From contig CAOMRW010000003.1 in assembly GCA_948485625.1 (NCBI GenBank), forward strand, positions 1 through 64,000: DNA of 64,000 bases. The letters are read 5' to 3'. Position numbers and translations under genes: made by a program. The notes under the pieces were generated by a model. The model was not told where the DNA came from. It did not search any database and was given only the letters and a program-made list of their open reading frames with translations. Origin of the DNA: an uncultured Clostridia bacterium (GTDB lineage Bacteria; Bacillota; Clostridia; TANB77; CAG-508). Positions 9,168 through 17,856 of this stretch are shown piece after piece. Position 1 is the stretch's first letter. Each line of letters opens with the position of its first letter.

Positions 9168-9908
9168 TTACATTAACATTCCACCATCTACATTAATAAC
9201 TTGACCTGTTATATATGTATTTTCTTCACTTGCTAAAAAGTAAACTGTGTTTGCAATTTCTTCACTACTTCCCATTCTTTTTAATGGTATTTGTGAATAT
9301 ATATTTTCTTTCACATTATCATTTAATATTGATGTCATATCAGTATCTATAAATCCTGGTGCAACACAATTTGCTAATATATTTCTACTTGCAAGTTCTT
9401 TTGCTATACTTTTAGTGAAACCGATTATTCCTGCTTTAGAAGCGGCATAATTACATTGTCCTGCATTTCCTGATATTCCTACAACTGATGCTAAATTTAT
9501 TATTTTTCCTTGTCTTTTTTTCATCATATATTGAACTACATTTTTAGTAACATTAAATGTTCCTTTTAAATTTATATCTATAACTTTTTCAAAATCTTCT
9601 ACAGACATTCTTAAAATAAGGTTATCATTTGTAATTCCTGCATTATTTACTAAAACATCAATTTTTCCAAATTTTTCTATTGAACTTTTTACCATTTCTT
9701 CACAGTCTTCAAATTTAGAAACATCTGTCTTTATAAATAGTACTTCTGAATTATATTGTTTAAATTCTTCTTCTAAGCTTTTTAAGTCTGTTTTATCTGA
9801 CACATAATTAATTATTAAGTTATATCCTTGTTTTGCAAATCTTGTTGCTATTGCTTTTCCTATTCCTCGTGTTCCCCCTGTAATTAAGGCTACTTTTTTT
9901 TCTTCCAT
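9168..9908 (-). CDS. fabG: 3-oxoacyl-ACP reductase (FabG)
   Basis: This 246-residue NADPH-dependent short-chain dehydrogenase has the nucleotide loop TGGTRGIG, the NNAG motif and the catalytic Ser141, Tyr154 and Lys158. Its initiation region is unusual: the only good Shine-Dalgarno, GAAAGGAG right after the fabD stop, is about 45 bases upstream, and an AT-only hairpin lies between them. It ends with the expected GGMLM-type tail. Confidence 0.95.
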   Translation of the reverse strand: MEEKKVALITGGTRGIGKAIATRFAKQGYNLIINYVSDKTDLKSLEEEFKQYNSEVLFIKTDVSKFEDCEEMVKSSIEKFGKIDVLVNNAGITNDNLILRMSVEDFEKVIDINLKGTFNVTKNVVQYMMKKRQGKIINLASVVGISGNAGQCNYAASKAGIIGFTKSIAKELASRNILANCVAPGFIDTDMTSILNDNVKENIYSQIPLKRMGSSEEIANTVYFLASEENTYITGQVINVDGGMLM

Positions 9909-9918
9909 ATTTTTTCTT

Positions 9919-9960
9919 TTATGATATATTTAATATTTAAATATATCATATACTCCTTTC
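9919..9960 (-). promoter_or_regulatory. fabG leader hairpin between Shine-Dalgarno and start
   Basis: On the minus strand GAAAGGAG (9953-9960) is followed by an inverted repeat, TGATATATTTA with TAAATATATCA (arms 9922-9932 and 9939-9949), and then AAAAGAAAAAAT before the fabG ATG. Folding would bring the distant ribosome-binding site closer to the start. A short ATG frame directly after GGAG overlaps the fabG start. Either could tune FabG synthesis; this is inference. Confidence 0.45.
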
Positions 9961-10951
9961 TTAACTTTGTTTTAATTTTGTAATTGCATTTTCTAATGAA
10001 ACTACATCAAATATATTTATTGTATTTATGTCTTCATTATTAAGCTCTTTTTTTATAAATCCTGTTAATGCTTTTCCTGGGCCAATCTCTACAAAAGTGT
10101 CTATTTCTTCTTTTTTCATAAGTCCGTATTGCTTTATCTAATCTGACTGGGCTAACTATATGGTTTGCTAAAATTTCTTTTATATTGTCTTTTTCATTAT
10201 AGAAAGTTCCATCTATATTTTTTATTACTTTAATATTTCCTTTTCTAAAATTTATTTTTTCTAATTCTTCTATGAATTCTTTTCTTGCTTCTTCTAATGC
10301 TTTTGTATGAAATGGTCCACTTGTTTTTAGTTCTATTACTTTTTTAGCTCCTTTTTCTTTAAATATGTTACTTGCTCTTTCTATTACTGATTTCTCTCCT
10401 GATACTACTGTTTGTTCTGAGTAATTATAATTTGCTGGAACAATAAATTGATTTTCTTTATTTAGTTCTTCACATATTTTTTCAATTTTAGATGATTCTA
10501 GTCCAATTACTGCAACCATTGTGTAATCACCATTTGGCAATCTGTTTTGCATTAAATATCCTCTTTGTTTTAATAATTTGAGTCCATCTTCAAATTCTAA
10601 TTGTCCTCCATATATTAATGCTGGATATTCTCCTAGACTTAATCCTGTAGCAATTTCTGCTTTTATATTATTTCTTTTTAGTATTTCTAAAATTGCTAAG
10701 CTCATTGTTGCTATTGCAATCTGAGTATTCTCGGTTTTTATTAAATCTTCTCCTATTTCTTCTGTTTCAATATATTCTTTATTTGTATATTCTTTTCTAA
10801 TTCCATTGAAACATAATGTTGCTACATCTATTCTTGTTATTTCTGATGCTCTTTTATATATTTCTTTAACTTCATCATATTTTTCATATAAATCTTTTCC
10901 CATTCCTACTTTTTGACTTCCTTGCCCTGGGAATAAAAATGCTATTTTCAT
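9961..10951 (-). CDS. fabD: Malonyl-CoA:ACP transacylase (FabD), split by a +1 frameshift
   Basis: This enzyme loads malonyl groups onto ACP. The acyltransferase domain is clear, with GQGSQ near residue 10, the nucleophile Ser105 in GLSLGEYP and the catalytic His215 in GPFHTKA. The last 50 or so family residues (FVEIGPGKALTGFIKK and onward) are in another frame. The break is GCA ATA C GGA CTT ATG, with an extra C at 10126 that makes codon 276 a CGG. Skipping the C gives a protein of about 329 residues ending at 9961; zero-frame reading instead adds a basic tail with no family resemblance. GGAGG precedes the ATG. Confidence 0.9.
10123..10126 (-). other. Putative +1 recoding site (CGG) in fabD
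   Basis: The zero-frame codon after ATA is CGG. Omitting the C reads GGA CTT ATG and continues into the conserved FabD C-terminus. Confidence 0.75.
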
Positions 10952-11001
10952 TTTTGTAAACCTCCAACAAAATACTTTATATATATTTATTCTTATATTG
11001 A

Positions 11002-11057
11002 CTTTTAAATTTTATAATATCTTTTTATTGTTTTCATTATTCTGAACGGTCAGTTTT
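11002..11057 (-). promoter_or_regulatory. Duplicated fab promoter region with palindrome CTGACCGTTCAG (copy A)
   Basis: About 55 bases upstream of fabD are nearly identical to the region upstream of birA-fabH (14912-14970). Within it is the 12-bp imperfect palindrome CTGACCGTTCAG (11042-11053), followed on the minus strand by an AT-rich TATTATAA box. A shared palindrome in two fatty-acid promoters suggests an operator for a common regulator, perhaps of the TetR type. No regulator gene is in the window. Confidence 0.55.
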
Positions 11058-11074
11058 TTATAAAATGGTCACTA

Positions 11075-11123
11075 AAAAACTATACAAATCCCCCAATTTT
11101 ATTTGAGTCTTTGTATAGTTTTT
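11075..11123 (-). terminator. Terminator of the prepilin-like gene
   Basis: The arms AAAAACTATACAAA and TTTGTATAGTTTTT form a 14-bp stem, followed by a T run on the minus strand. It separates the surface-protein gene from the fabD promoter. Confidence 0.8.
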
Positions 11124-11148
11124 AATTTTTGTTATTATACTTATAATA

Positions 11149-13074
11149 TTAAGGAGTTAATACTGTACGTAAACTGTAGTAGTAAATTGCATAACCAACT
11201 GCGCAATTAGATGAGAAAATACCTGACTCTACACTATAGCCACAATATCCTCCACATAATAAGAATGGATATTCAGAATTTGCTAAATATTCATTATCTG
11301 TAAACCAATTTCTATATCCAGATGTATTTGTTGTACTATATGCTCCCCCTGTATTTACTTCTTTTGTTGCATCTCCTATTTTTCCAGTTTTATTTACTAT
11401 AATATTTCTTGACTGCTCTGTTGTTGAATTATAATATTTTGTTGCATATTTTGTACTATTGGATTCTACTGTTAACTCAGTTGCTTCTGTCCATCCATTT
11501 GTTGTAAAATAGTTATTGCTGTCCACAGAATTAAACACTGCCATTACTTCAAATGAGTTCCCTGACATATCATATATTCCATATGTATTTCCTGTTGTAC
11601 TTTGATTTGTATTTTGTATATATGCTGTTCCTGGTGCTCCTCCTGTATAAAAACTTTGATTGTCATTAATTGTTATTTCTTTACTATTTCTTCCATATTT
11701 GCTATGTGTTAAATATGCCACTGCTCCCCATTCACTTTTCTTTGTCATATGGCTATTCATATAACTTTTGTTATTATCAAATGAATCTATTGTTCCTATA
11801 TATCCATATGTGGCTGTTCTTGCATTTTTATATTGTGTTCCTATTGTTTGATCTCCTATACTTCTAACACCATAAGTACTTTTTAATTCTGTTGCTGTTG
11901 CTCCACTCATTTCAAATTTTGCAAACCAAAATCCTGATAATTTATTACTCCATCCTCCCATTTCTACATTATTGTCAAATGCTGGATGTACTATATATTT
12001 TTCTCCATTATAATCTACTGTATCTACTCCCTCATCTAGCTTTAGTCTTATTGAGGCATCTTCTGCTTTCCATTGCCCATATCCATCATAATATCCTGTT
12101 GGTGTTGTACTTGTTTCATTTTCATAATATGTTATTCTATATGCATATCTTGGTATCCATACAAAGTAACTCTCATTTGCTGTTCTTGTATTTGCCCATC
12201 TATTTTCTTCATAATTATACCAATTTGTATCTGTATTTGTTGTTGGTACTATATTATTTGAATCATTCCATTTTACTGGTGTCATCGATTCTCCACCTGA
12301 TGTTAATATTGGTGTATTTGGGTTACTTACTACTTCTTTTGTATTGTCTTTTAGCCATATTACATCTATTTTTCCATGATTTGTTGAAAATGTTGTTCCC
12401 TCTACAACCTCACTTGTTTCTGTTGGTCTTACTACTACATTTATCTCACATGTTGCTGTATGACTTCCATATGTAACTGTTATTGTTGATGTTCCTGCTG
12501 TTGTTCCTCCTTTTAATGTTATTACACTTCCATTTATACTTTCTACTGTTACATTTGTATTATTTGATTCTGCTTTTAATGTCTCTATTGTTACTGTTTT
12601 ATCCATTTCACTTGGGTTTCTATCTACTTTTACAGCATTTTCTGTTAATGTCATTTTATAATATTCTTCATTTATTACTACATAATAATTTATTGGATCT
12701 GGACTTCCATTATATTTTACTGTTATTGTTGCTGTTCCATTTATTGATAATGAAATTGCATCTTTATCTAAACTTAATGCCATTACTTCTTCTATTTTAT
12801 ATCCTCTATCTATTAATTTACTCACTATATTTGACATTTCTGGTTTATCTATTTCATTTATATATTGAGAAATTAATAGTTCTGAATATATTAAATTTGC
12901 CTCTTCTTCTATATTTGCAATTTCTGTTTTTATTTTAGCTTCTCCTGCTTTAGCAAATAAACCACTTCCTGTTAAAGAAGCTATTGATATTCCTGCTAAT
13001 ATTAATAAAATTATTATTGTTATTACTAATGCTATTAATGTTATAGCTCTTTGATTTTTAATTTTCATATTCAT
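11149..13074 (-). CDS. Prepilin-like surface protein with Ig-like and formylglycine-enzyme-like domains
   Basis: This 641-residue exported protein has a type IV prepilin-like N-terminus: a short basic start, then RAITLIALVITIIILLILAG, one hydrophobic helix used for membrane insertion or pilus assembly. An Ig-like (Big-type) domain lies near residues 130-215. The C-terminal region, about 260-641, has W- and G-rich motifs such as YFVWIPRYAYRI and YGIYDMSGNSFEVMAV, as in formylglycine-generating-enzyme-like folds used as binding domains. AAGGAG precedes the ATG by nine bases, and the gene has its own terminator. It interrupts the fatty-acid block between fabH and fabD and is probably an unrelated insertion. 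Confidence 0.8.
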   Translation of the reverse strand: MNMKIKNQRAITLIALVITIIILLILAGISIASLTGSGLFAKAGEAKIKTEIANIEEEANLIYSELLISQYINEIDKPEMSNIVSKLIDRGYKIEEVMALSLDKDAISLSINGTATITVKYNGSPDPINYYVVINEEYYKMTLTENAVKVDRNPSEMDKTVTIETLKAESNNTNVTVESINGSVITLKGGTTAGTSTITVTYGSHTATCEINVVVRPTETSEVVEGTTFSTNHGKIDVIWLKDNTKEVVSNPNTPILTSGGESMTPVKWNDSNNIVPTTNTDTNWYNYEENRWANTRTANESYFVWIPRYAYRITYYENETSTTPTGYYDGYGQWKAEDASIRLKLDEGVDTVDYNGEKYIVHPAFDNNVEMGGWSNKLSGFWFAKFEMSGATATELKSTYGVRSIGDQTIGTQYKNARTATYGYIGTIDSFDNNKSYMNSHMTKKSEWGAVAYLTHSKYGRNSKEITINDNQSFYTGGAPGTAYIQNTNQSTTGNTYGIYDMSGNSFEVMAVFNSVDSNNYFTTNGWTEATELTVESNSTKYATKYYNSTTEQSRNIIVNKTGKIGDATKEVNTGGAYSTTNTSGYRNWFTDNEYLANSEYPFLLCGGYCGYSVESGIFSSNCAVGYAIYYYSLRTVLTP

Positions 13075-13372
13075 CTTTTCTTTCTCCTTTGTTTTTTACA
13101 GGAACATCCTGCACATTTAATATAACACTATCAAACAATTTATTCAATCTTTATATTTAATGTTATACATTTGTAAAAATTATGAAATATTTTTGCAATA
13201 TTATTCACAAATTCATTGTGATTTATTCATATACAATATATAGTAATTTGCTTTGCTTAAACAATTGCCTTAATTATATCTTTTATTATTTTCATAAAAC
13301 AACAAAAACATTTAATTTTAGTAATTACTTTTTACATAATTTTGATTTCAATTTATTAAATACATAATTAAA

Positions 13373-13414
13373 AGTGTAATAACAAATCACATAATCGTAA
13401 TTAATTATTACACT
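13373..13414 (-). terminator. Terminator after fabH
   Basis: The arms AGTGTAATAA and TTATTACACT lie 25 bases downstream of the fabH stop. The loop is AT-rich and the U tract is weak. Nothing else recognisable lies between the prepilin-like gene start (13074) and fabH (13439). Confidence 0.5.
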
Positions 13415-13438
13415 ATTATAATAATATAGTTTTTTGCT

Positions 13439-14371
13439 TTAGACCTCCAATAAAATACTTCCTGTATTCAATCCTCCACCATATCCAATAAAAATTATTT
13501 TATCTCCTTTTTGTAATAAATTTTTTTCAAACATTTCATCTATAGCAATTGGTATACTTGCACAAAATGTATTTCCGACATACTTAATATTTATGTACAT
13601 TTTTTTTACATCTATATTTAGTCTGTTTGCTATAGAATTCATAATTTTTATATTAGATTGATGTGGAACTATATATTTAATTTCATCTATATCAACATTG
13701 CTACTTTTTAATAATTGATTTATATTTTTCACTGTTTCTGTTACTGCATATTTATATATTTCTGTTCCATTCATTTTTATATTTTCATTTGATTTACTTA
13801 CTAATAAATTTCCTTTTTCACCTTGGCTATTTATAATTGATTCGTATTGTTTAACATTTTCTGTTTTTTTAATTAAAATTGCTCCTGCTCCATCTGACAA
13901 TATTATTGATGTTGATATATCTGATTTGTCTAAATATTCTGATAATATATCTACACCTATAACTAAAGCTGTTTTTATTTTTCCTATTGCGATATAATTT
14001 CTTGCTATATCTACTGCATTTATAAATCCAGCACATCCTGCTAAAATATCCATACACATACATTTTTTTATTTTGAAATGTTCTTGTACTTTATATGATA
14101 TTCCAGGCATTAATAAGTTTGTCGATGTTGTTGCTACTATAATTAAATCTATATTATTTATATCTATTGTTGTATTCTTTTTTAATAAATTTTCTATACT
14201 TTTTATTGCTAGTCTATCAATTGTTTCATTTTTTACATAATACCTTTTTTCTATTCCAGTTCTCTTATATATAAATTCTTCTGTTGTCCTTAATTCTTTT
14301 GCAATAATTTTGTTGTCAATTTCGTTTTGCGGTAGATAACTTCCTGTTGCTATTATTTCTATATTTTCCAT
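13439..14371 (-). CDS. fabH: 3-oxoacyl-ACP synthase III (FabH)
   Basis: This 310-residue enzyme condenses acyl-CoA with malonyl-ACP to start fatty-acid synthesis. The catalytic triad is visible as Cys113 (AGCAGF), His237 (PHQSN) and Asn267 (VGNT). The C-terminal GYGGGLNTGSILLE is typical. TAGGAG precedes the ATG. It starts eight bases after birA, so the two are cotranscribed from the copy B promoter. Confidence 0.95.
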   Translation of the reverse strand: MENIEIIATGSYLPQNEIDNKIIAKELRTTEEFIYKRTGIEKRYYVKNETIDRLAIKSIENLLKKNTTIDINNIDLIIVATTSTNLLMPGISYKVQEHFKIKKCMCMDILAGCAGFINAVDIARNYIAIGKIKTALVIGVDILSEYLDKSDISTSIILSDGAGAILIKKTENVKQYESIINSQGEKGNLLVSKSNENIKMNGTEIYKYAVTETVKNINQLLKSSNVDIDEIKYIVPHQSNIKIMNSIANRLNIDVKKMYINIKYVGNTFCASIPIAIDEMFEKNLLQKGDKIIFIGYGGGLNTGSILLEV

Positions 14372-14379
14372 ATATTCTC

Positions 14380-14898
14380 CTAAATTATGTTTTCTAAATT
14401 TGTAATTATTTTTTGTAATATGTCTTCTTTGTCAAATTCTTTTCCTGTTTCTTTTTTTAATGATGTTGCGATATTGTTTAATTCTTTAGGGAATTTTGTT
14501 TCATTAACATTAAAGCCTATACTTATTATTAAATAATTGACTTTATCTCCAATAATATTGCTTTCTGTTAATATTCCACATATTTTTTTGTTGTTTAATA
14601 TTAAATCATTTGGTTCTTTTATTTTTAATTTTATATTATATAAATCATCTATTATTTTCTGTAATATTTCTGCTATCTTTATTGTTATTCTTTCCAGTTT
14701 TTTCACTTCACATTCTGGCTTGTATATTATGCTTATTGCAATATTTTTGTCAGTTCCTGTAAACCAATTTCTTCCTTTTGTACCAATTCCTGATGTTTGT
14801 TTATTTGCTATTATTGCTGTTGTCTGTTTATATTGACTTTGGTTTTCTTTTACATATTTATGTGTTGAATCTATTTCTTTGTATCTTTGTATTTCCAT
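14380..14898 (-). CDS. birA: Biotin--[acetyl-CoA-carboxylase] ligase, short form (BirA/BPL)
   Basis: This enzyme of about 172 residues attaches biotin to AccB. The ATP/biotin-binding segment GTKGRNWFTG near residue 46 and the later KEPNDLILNNKKICGILTE segment (family KWPNDI...K..GIL) are visible. There is no N-terminal DNA-binding domain, so it is a ligase only, not a repressor. The ATG at 14898 follows AGGAGG; the longer open frame upstream runs back through the promoter duplication. It leads the fabH operon, matching its role in activating the carboxylase. Confidence 0.9.
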   Translation of the reverse strand: MEIQRYKEIDSTHKYVKENQSQYKQTTAIIANKQTSGIGTKGRNWFTGTDKNIAISIIYKPECEVKKLERITIKIAEILQKIIDDLYNIKLKIKEPNDLILNNKKICGILTESNIIGDKVNYLIISIGFNVNETKFPKELNNIATSLKKETGKEFDKEDILQKIITNLENII

Positions 14899-14911
14899 TT
14901 TTCTCCTCCTG

Positions 14912-14970
14912 GCTTTTAAAATTTTATAATATCTTTTTATTGTTTTCATTATTCTGAACGGTCAGTTTTT
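14912..14970 (-). promoter_or_regulatory. Duplicated fab promoter region with palindrome CTGACCGTTCAG (copy B)
   Basis: This is the second copy of the stretch found upstream of fabD, in the same orientation, and it includes the palindrome at 14954-14965. It lies directly upstream of birA-fabH. Confidence 0.55.
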
Positions 14971-15130
14971 ATTGTATAACAAAAAATTTTGCAAATTATA
15001 AGAACCTATATAACTCTCTAAATTTTATTTAAAATTCTGTATACACTTTTATACGATATAATGACACAACAAGTATATTTTATTTACTGTATATTTTTAT
15101 ATTATGGTTTTGGAATCTATTTAAAAAGAT

Positions 15131-15454
15131 TTAATTTAAAAAATGATTAAAAAAATTAGCAATTTCACTTTTATGTATTTTAAAAAGTGTTCTTTTATCT
15201 TGTCTTGTATTAAAAATGTATATTATAAAAATAATATTTTCTTTTTCTGAAATAAATAATTCTAAGCTTTTTGCAAATTCGTTCTCTATAACTTTTATTC
15301 AATATCTCAACCTATATATGGAATTAATTCTAAATCTTTAATATATGACTGTATTTTCTATCAATTCTTATTGCATAATCTAACGAATTTTTATATTATA
15401 TTCAAACAATTGTACTAAGCCGTTTTTAGCTCTTTGAGTTACTATAACTTTCAT
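15131..15454 (-). pseudogene. Decayed RelE/ParE-type toxin
   Basis: A start with MKVIVTQRAKNGLVQLFEYN follows GGAGG, but the frame breaks after about 23 codons. Continuing through other frames gives family-like pieces (SLDYAIRIDRK, then SYRERICK, LRIIYF and finally KRTLFKIHKSEIANFF), in the order expected for a RelE/ParE-fold toxin of about 105 residues. Several indels mean it cannot be made intact. It partners the antitoxin remnant immediately upstream. Confidence 0.6.
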
Positions 15455-15600
15455 ATTTTGCCTCCATTTTATCCTTTAATTCTTCTACTGTATAAACCTT
15501 ACCATTTTTTATATCATCTTCATCTTCTTGAGGTTTGGCAACGAAAAATAAATCATAAACAATATTATATAATAGCTTTTAAAGCTTCTACTAATGATTA
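15426..15600 (-). pseudogene. Decayed antitoxin remnant
   Basis: The minus strand keeps an acidic C-terminal piece (AKPQEDEDDIKNGKVYTVEE, then LKDKMEAKYESYSNSKS) that overlaps the toxin start by a few codons, as in type II toxin-antitoxin operons. Upstream, LVEALKAII appears in another frame with a stop between them. The module is dead. The rest of the 14.97-15.72 kb gap shows no intact gene. Confidence 0.5.
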
Positions 15601-15724
15601 AATAAAACATTAACAGCTTTAAAATTAAAAACAATATAAATATTTTTAAATTATACTAGACTGTTTTCATGTTTTGTGTTATTATTACTTTATTAGCAAA
15701 TGAAAAATCTAGGAGGTAATTTTT

Positions 15725-16096
15725 ATGTCTAAAACATTAAAAATTGTTTTAATATTTTTATTATTTTTGGTAATTTTGTTTAATTTTAATTTTGTAAATT
15801 CTGTAGATTTAAATTTAACTGAAAATACGTCTTCTTCTGAGAATACTAGTTCAGCTGATAATACAGAATCTGAAAATTCTGTATCTAATGATGACAATAA
15901 TGATTATACAAGTTCTAATTCTAATTACTCAAATACATCATATGATAGTTCTTCAATTAATCCACCGTCAGCAACAGTTAGTAGTGTTTCATCATCTAAT
16001 TTAGATTTATCAAATATTTTAAATATTTTTTTAATTGTAATTGGTATTCTTATAATTTTATTAGCTATAGCAATTTTAATTAAATTAAAAAATTAG
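15725..16096 (+). CDS. Small membrane-anchored Ser/Asn-rich protein
   Basis: This 123-residue protein has an N-terminal hydrophobic signal-like segment (about residues 5-25), a low-complexity Ser/Asn/Asp/Thr-rich extracytoplasmic stretch (about 30-90) and a C-terminal transmembrane helix (about 95-120) ending in KLKN. AGGAGG precedes the ATG. No catalytic motif is visible. It sits before a similarly built protein, and a strong terminator follows. Confidence 0.7.
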   Translation: MSKTLKIVLIFLLFLVILFNFNFVNSVDLNLTENTSSSENTSSADNTESENSVSNDDNNDYTSSNSNYSNTSYDSSSINPPSATVSSVSSSNLDLSNILNIFLIVIGILIILLAIAILIKLKN

Positions 16097-16120
16097 TTAA
16101 TCATTTTTATAATAATTTTC

Positions 16121-16160
16121 AAACTAAAATTTTCTTATTTCAAGAAAATTTTAGTTTTTT
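16121..16160 (+). terminator. Rho-independent terminator
   Basis: AAACTAAAATTTTCTT pairs with AAGAAAATTTTAGTTT and is followed by T residues. Confidence 0.85.
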
Positions 16161-16272
16161 GTTATATATAGTCATTTTTTGTATGTATATTTTGTCCAAA
16201 TTTTAAAATAATATTAATAGATTTATTAATTTTAAATCTATTATTTGTTAATTTTTAAGGAGGACTTTTAAT

Positions 16273-16716
16273 ATGAAAAAGAAATTTTTTGTTTCTTTAG
16301 CTATTATTATATCTGCTATATTTTCTTTTACAGTTTGTTTTGCTACTGATAATGGAAATGGTTTAAAAGATGCTACTAATGGTGTTAGAAACTTTGTTGG
16401 TGGTGTAGAAGATACTGTTGAAAATGCAGCTAAGGATGTTTCTAATACATCAAAAGATGTAACTGGTGATATGGAAAGAGGAATGAATAGAGCTACTGAT
16501 AGAGATTCTGGTACTGGTTACACTGGTATGGGATCAACAGATGGTGATAATGGCAGATATACTGCTTCAAGAGTAAATACTGGTGATGCAACTGTTCTAG
16601 GAATGAATTCTACTGCTTGGACTTGGCTTATAGTTGGTATTGCTGCTATTGCTATAATTGCTCTTATTTGGTATTATTCAATGCAGTTCACAAATAATAA
16701 TCGTAATGATGATTAG
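16273..16716 (+). CDS. Secreted or membrane-anchored Gly/Asp-rich protein
   Basis: This 147-residue protein has a classical signal peptide (MKKKFF, hydrophobic core, VCFA cleavage near residue 23) and a polar helical stretch with a repeated D..NG....V pattern. A Gly/Asp/Thr-rich middle is followed by a C-terminal transmembrane helix (about 115-140) and a hydrophilic tail. AAGGAGG precedes the ATG. The function is unknown. Its architecture is like that of the preceding gene without obvious sequence identity. Confidence 0.75.
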   Translation: MKKKFFVSLAIIISAIFSFTVCFATDNGNGLKDATNGVRNFVGGVEDTVENAAKDVSNTSKDVTGDMERGMNRATDRDSGTGYTGMGSTDGDNGRYTASRVNTGDATVLGMNSTAWTWLIVGIAAIAIIALIWYYSMQFTNNNRNDD

Positions 16717-16784
16717 TTTTTAATTGCAGTTTTGGGTTTTTCGTGTTATACTATATAAAATTACTATAAAGAGAGGTTATTTAT

Positions 16785-17237
16785 ATGGAAACTAAATTGA
16801 TTGCGAAAAATCCTACTGCTTTTCATAATTATACTATTGATGATAAATTAGAAGCAGGTATTGTTCTATCTGGTACTGAAATAAAATCTATTAGAAATGG
16901 TAGAATTAATTTAAAAGATAGTTATGCTATTATTAAAAATGGTGATGTTTACATAGTTGGAATGCATATTAGTCCATATGAACATGGGAATATCTTTAAT
17001 AAAGACCCTTTAAGAGATAGAAAACTTTTACTAAATAGACGTGAAATTAATAAATTAATTGGTTTGACTAAACAAAAAGGTTATAGCCTAGTGCCTTTGA
17101 ATATGTATTTTAAGGGAAGTTTAGTTAAAGTTGAATTAGGTATTGGTAAGGGTAAAAAACTTTATGATAAACGTGAAGATATTGCTAAAAAAGATGCTGA
17201 AAGAAGAATTAGACAGCAGATGTCTAATAAAATGTGA
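16785..17237 (+). CDS. smpB: SsrA-binding protein (SmpB)
   Basis: This 150-residue protein binds tmRNA and delivers it to stalled ribosomes. Signatures include NPTAFHNYTIDD and AGIVLSGTEIKSIRNGRINL near the N-terminus, then YLVPLNMYFKGSLVKVELG-like strands and the basic C-terminal tail KLYDKREDIAKKDAERRI. GAGAGG precedes the ATG. The tmRNA gene, often adjacent, is not seen here. Ribosome rescue is of interest beside the frameshift sites reported in this window. Confidence 0.96.
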   Translation: METKLIAKNPTAFHNYTIDDKLEAGIVLSGTEIKSIRNGRINLKDSYAIIKNGDVYIVGMHISPYEHGNIFNKDPLRDRKLLLNRREINKLIGLTKQKGYSLVPLNMYFKGSLVKVELGIGKGKKLYDKREDIAKKDAERRIRQQMSNKM

Positions 17238-17245
17238 AAGTTTTT

Positions 17246-17277
17246 AAAAGGAAGCAATTATTTATTTGCTTCCTTTT
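17246..17277 (+). terminator. smpB terminator
   Basis: AAAAGGAAGCAA pairs with TTGCTTCCTTTT. It may also serve the convergent gene at 17292. Confidence 0.85.
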
Positions 17278-17291
17278 ATCTAAGATTTAAA

Positions 17292-17513
17292 CTATTTATT
17301 CCTCTTAATCTTCACTATTTTTCTTATATCTTCAATTTCGTCATCTTCAAGCTTGTCTAATGTTTCTGAAGATGTATTTGCATTTTGGGCAACTGCTTTT
17401 CTTACATCTTCATCTTCGTCATCTGCAAGCTTATCCAACCATTTTGCTAGTGTATACTCATCAGATGCTAATGCAATTTTAGTTCTTGGTGAAAGTCTCC
17501 GTAAGTCTACCAT
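17292..17513 (-). CDS. Small leucine-rich-repeat-variant (LRV)-like protein
   Basis: This 73-residue protein has two helical repeats of the LRV/HEAT-like pattern (WLDKLADDEDEDVRKAVAQN and LDKLEDDEIEDIRKIV), suggesting a small interaction module. GGAGG precedes the ATG. Codon 5 is an in-frame CGG (17499-17501), followed by AGA. It may be a fragment of a longer repeat protein. The 340 bases upstream (17514-17856) hold no gene I can support. Confidence 0.6.
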   Translation of the reverse strand: MVDLRRLSPRTKIALASDEYTLAKWLDKLADDEDEDVRKAVAQNANTSSETLDKLEDDEIEDIRKIVKIKRNK

Positions 17514-17814
17514 ATTACCTCCTTAGTAGTTACTAAATTGATGTAACTGGTACATATTATTACTCCTTATACCTAGGATAAATTTTTTAATATTATATTA
17601 CAATATTTACATAAAGTCAAAGATTCTCATAAATTTAAAACATCTATCATTACTATATCTATATAAAACCAAAATCTTCTCTATTATTGCGTTTGGAGAA
17701 ATTAATTTTAAATTTTAATATATCAACATTTTGACTGCCTATTAAATATCCGTGAATTCTAACTATCTATTACTATTTATAGTTACATTAATATATTTAT
17801 TTTATTAACATATT

Positions 17815-17848
17815 TTAAAAGGAACAGTTAAATCAACTGCCCCTTTTG
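17815..17848. terminator. Hairpin downstream of the aminotransferase gene
   Basis: AAAAGG-AA-CAGTT pairs with AACTG-CC-CCTTTT just after the stop at 17857. Confidence 0.55.
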
Positions 17849-17856
17849 TAAAGTTT

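Noticed and set aside
11892..12938. Long Leu-rich open frames on the plus strand opposite the prepilin-like gene
   Set aside because: Their Leu/Tyr/Phe/Ile-only composition is that of antisense shadows of an AT-rich coding sequence, and they lack a proper ribosome-binding site.
14898..14949. Upstream start for birA (MKTIKRYYK)
   Set aside because: It lies in the duplicated promoter segment; AGGAGG and the family start support 14898.
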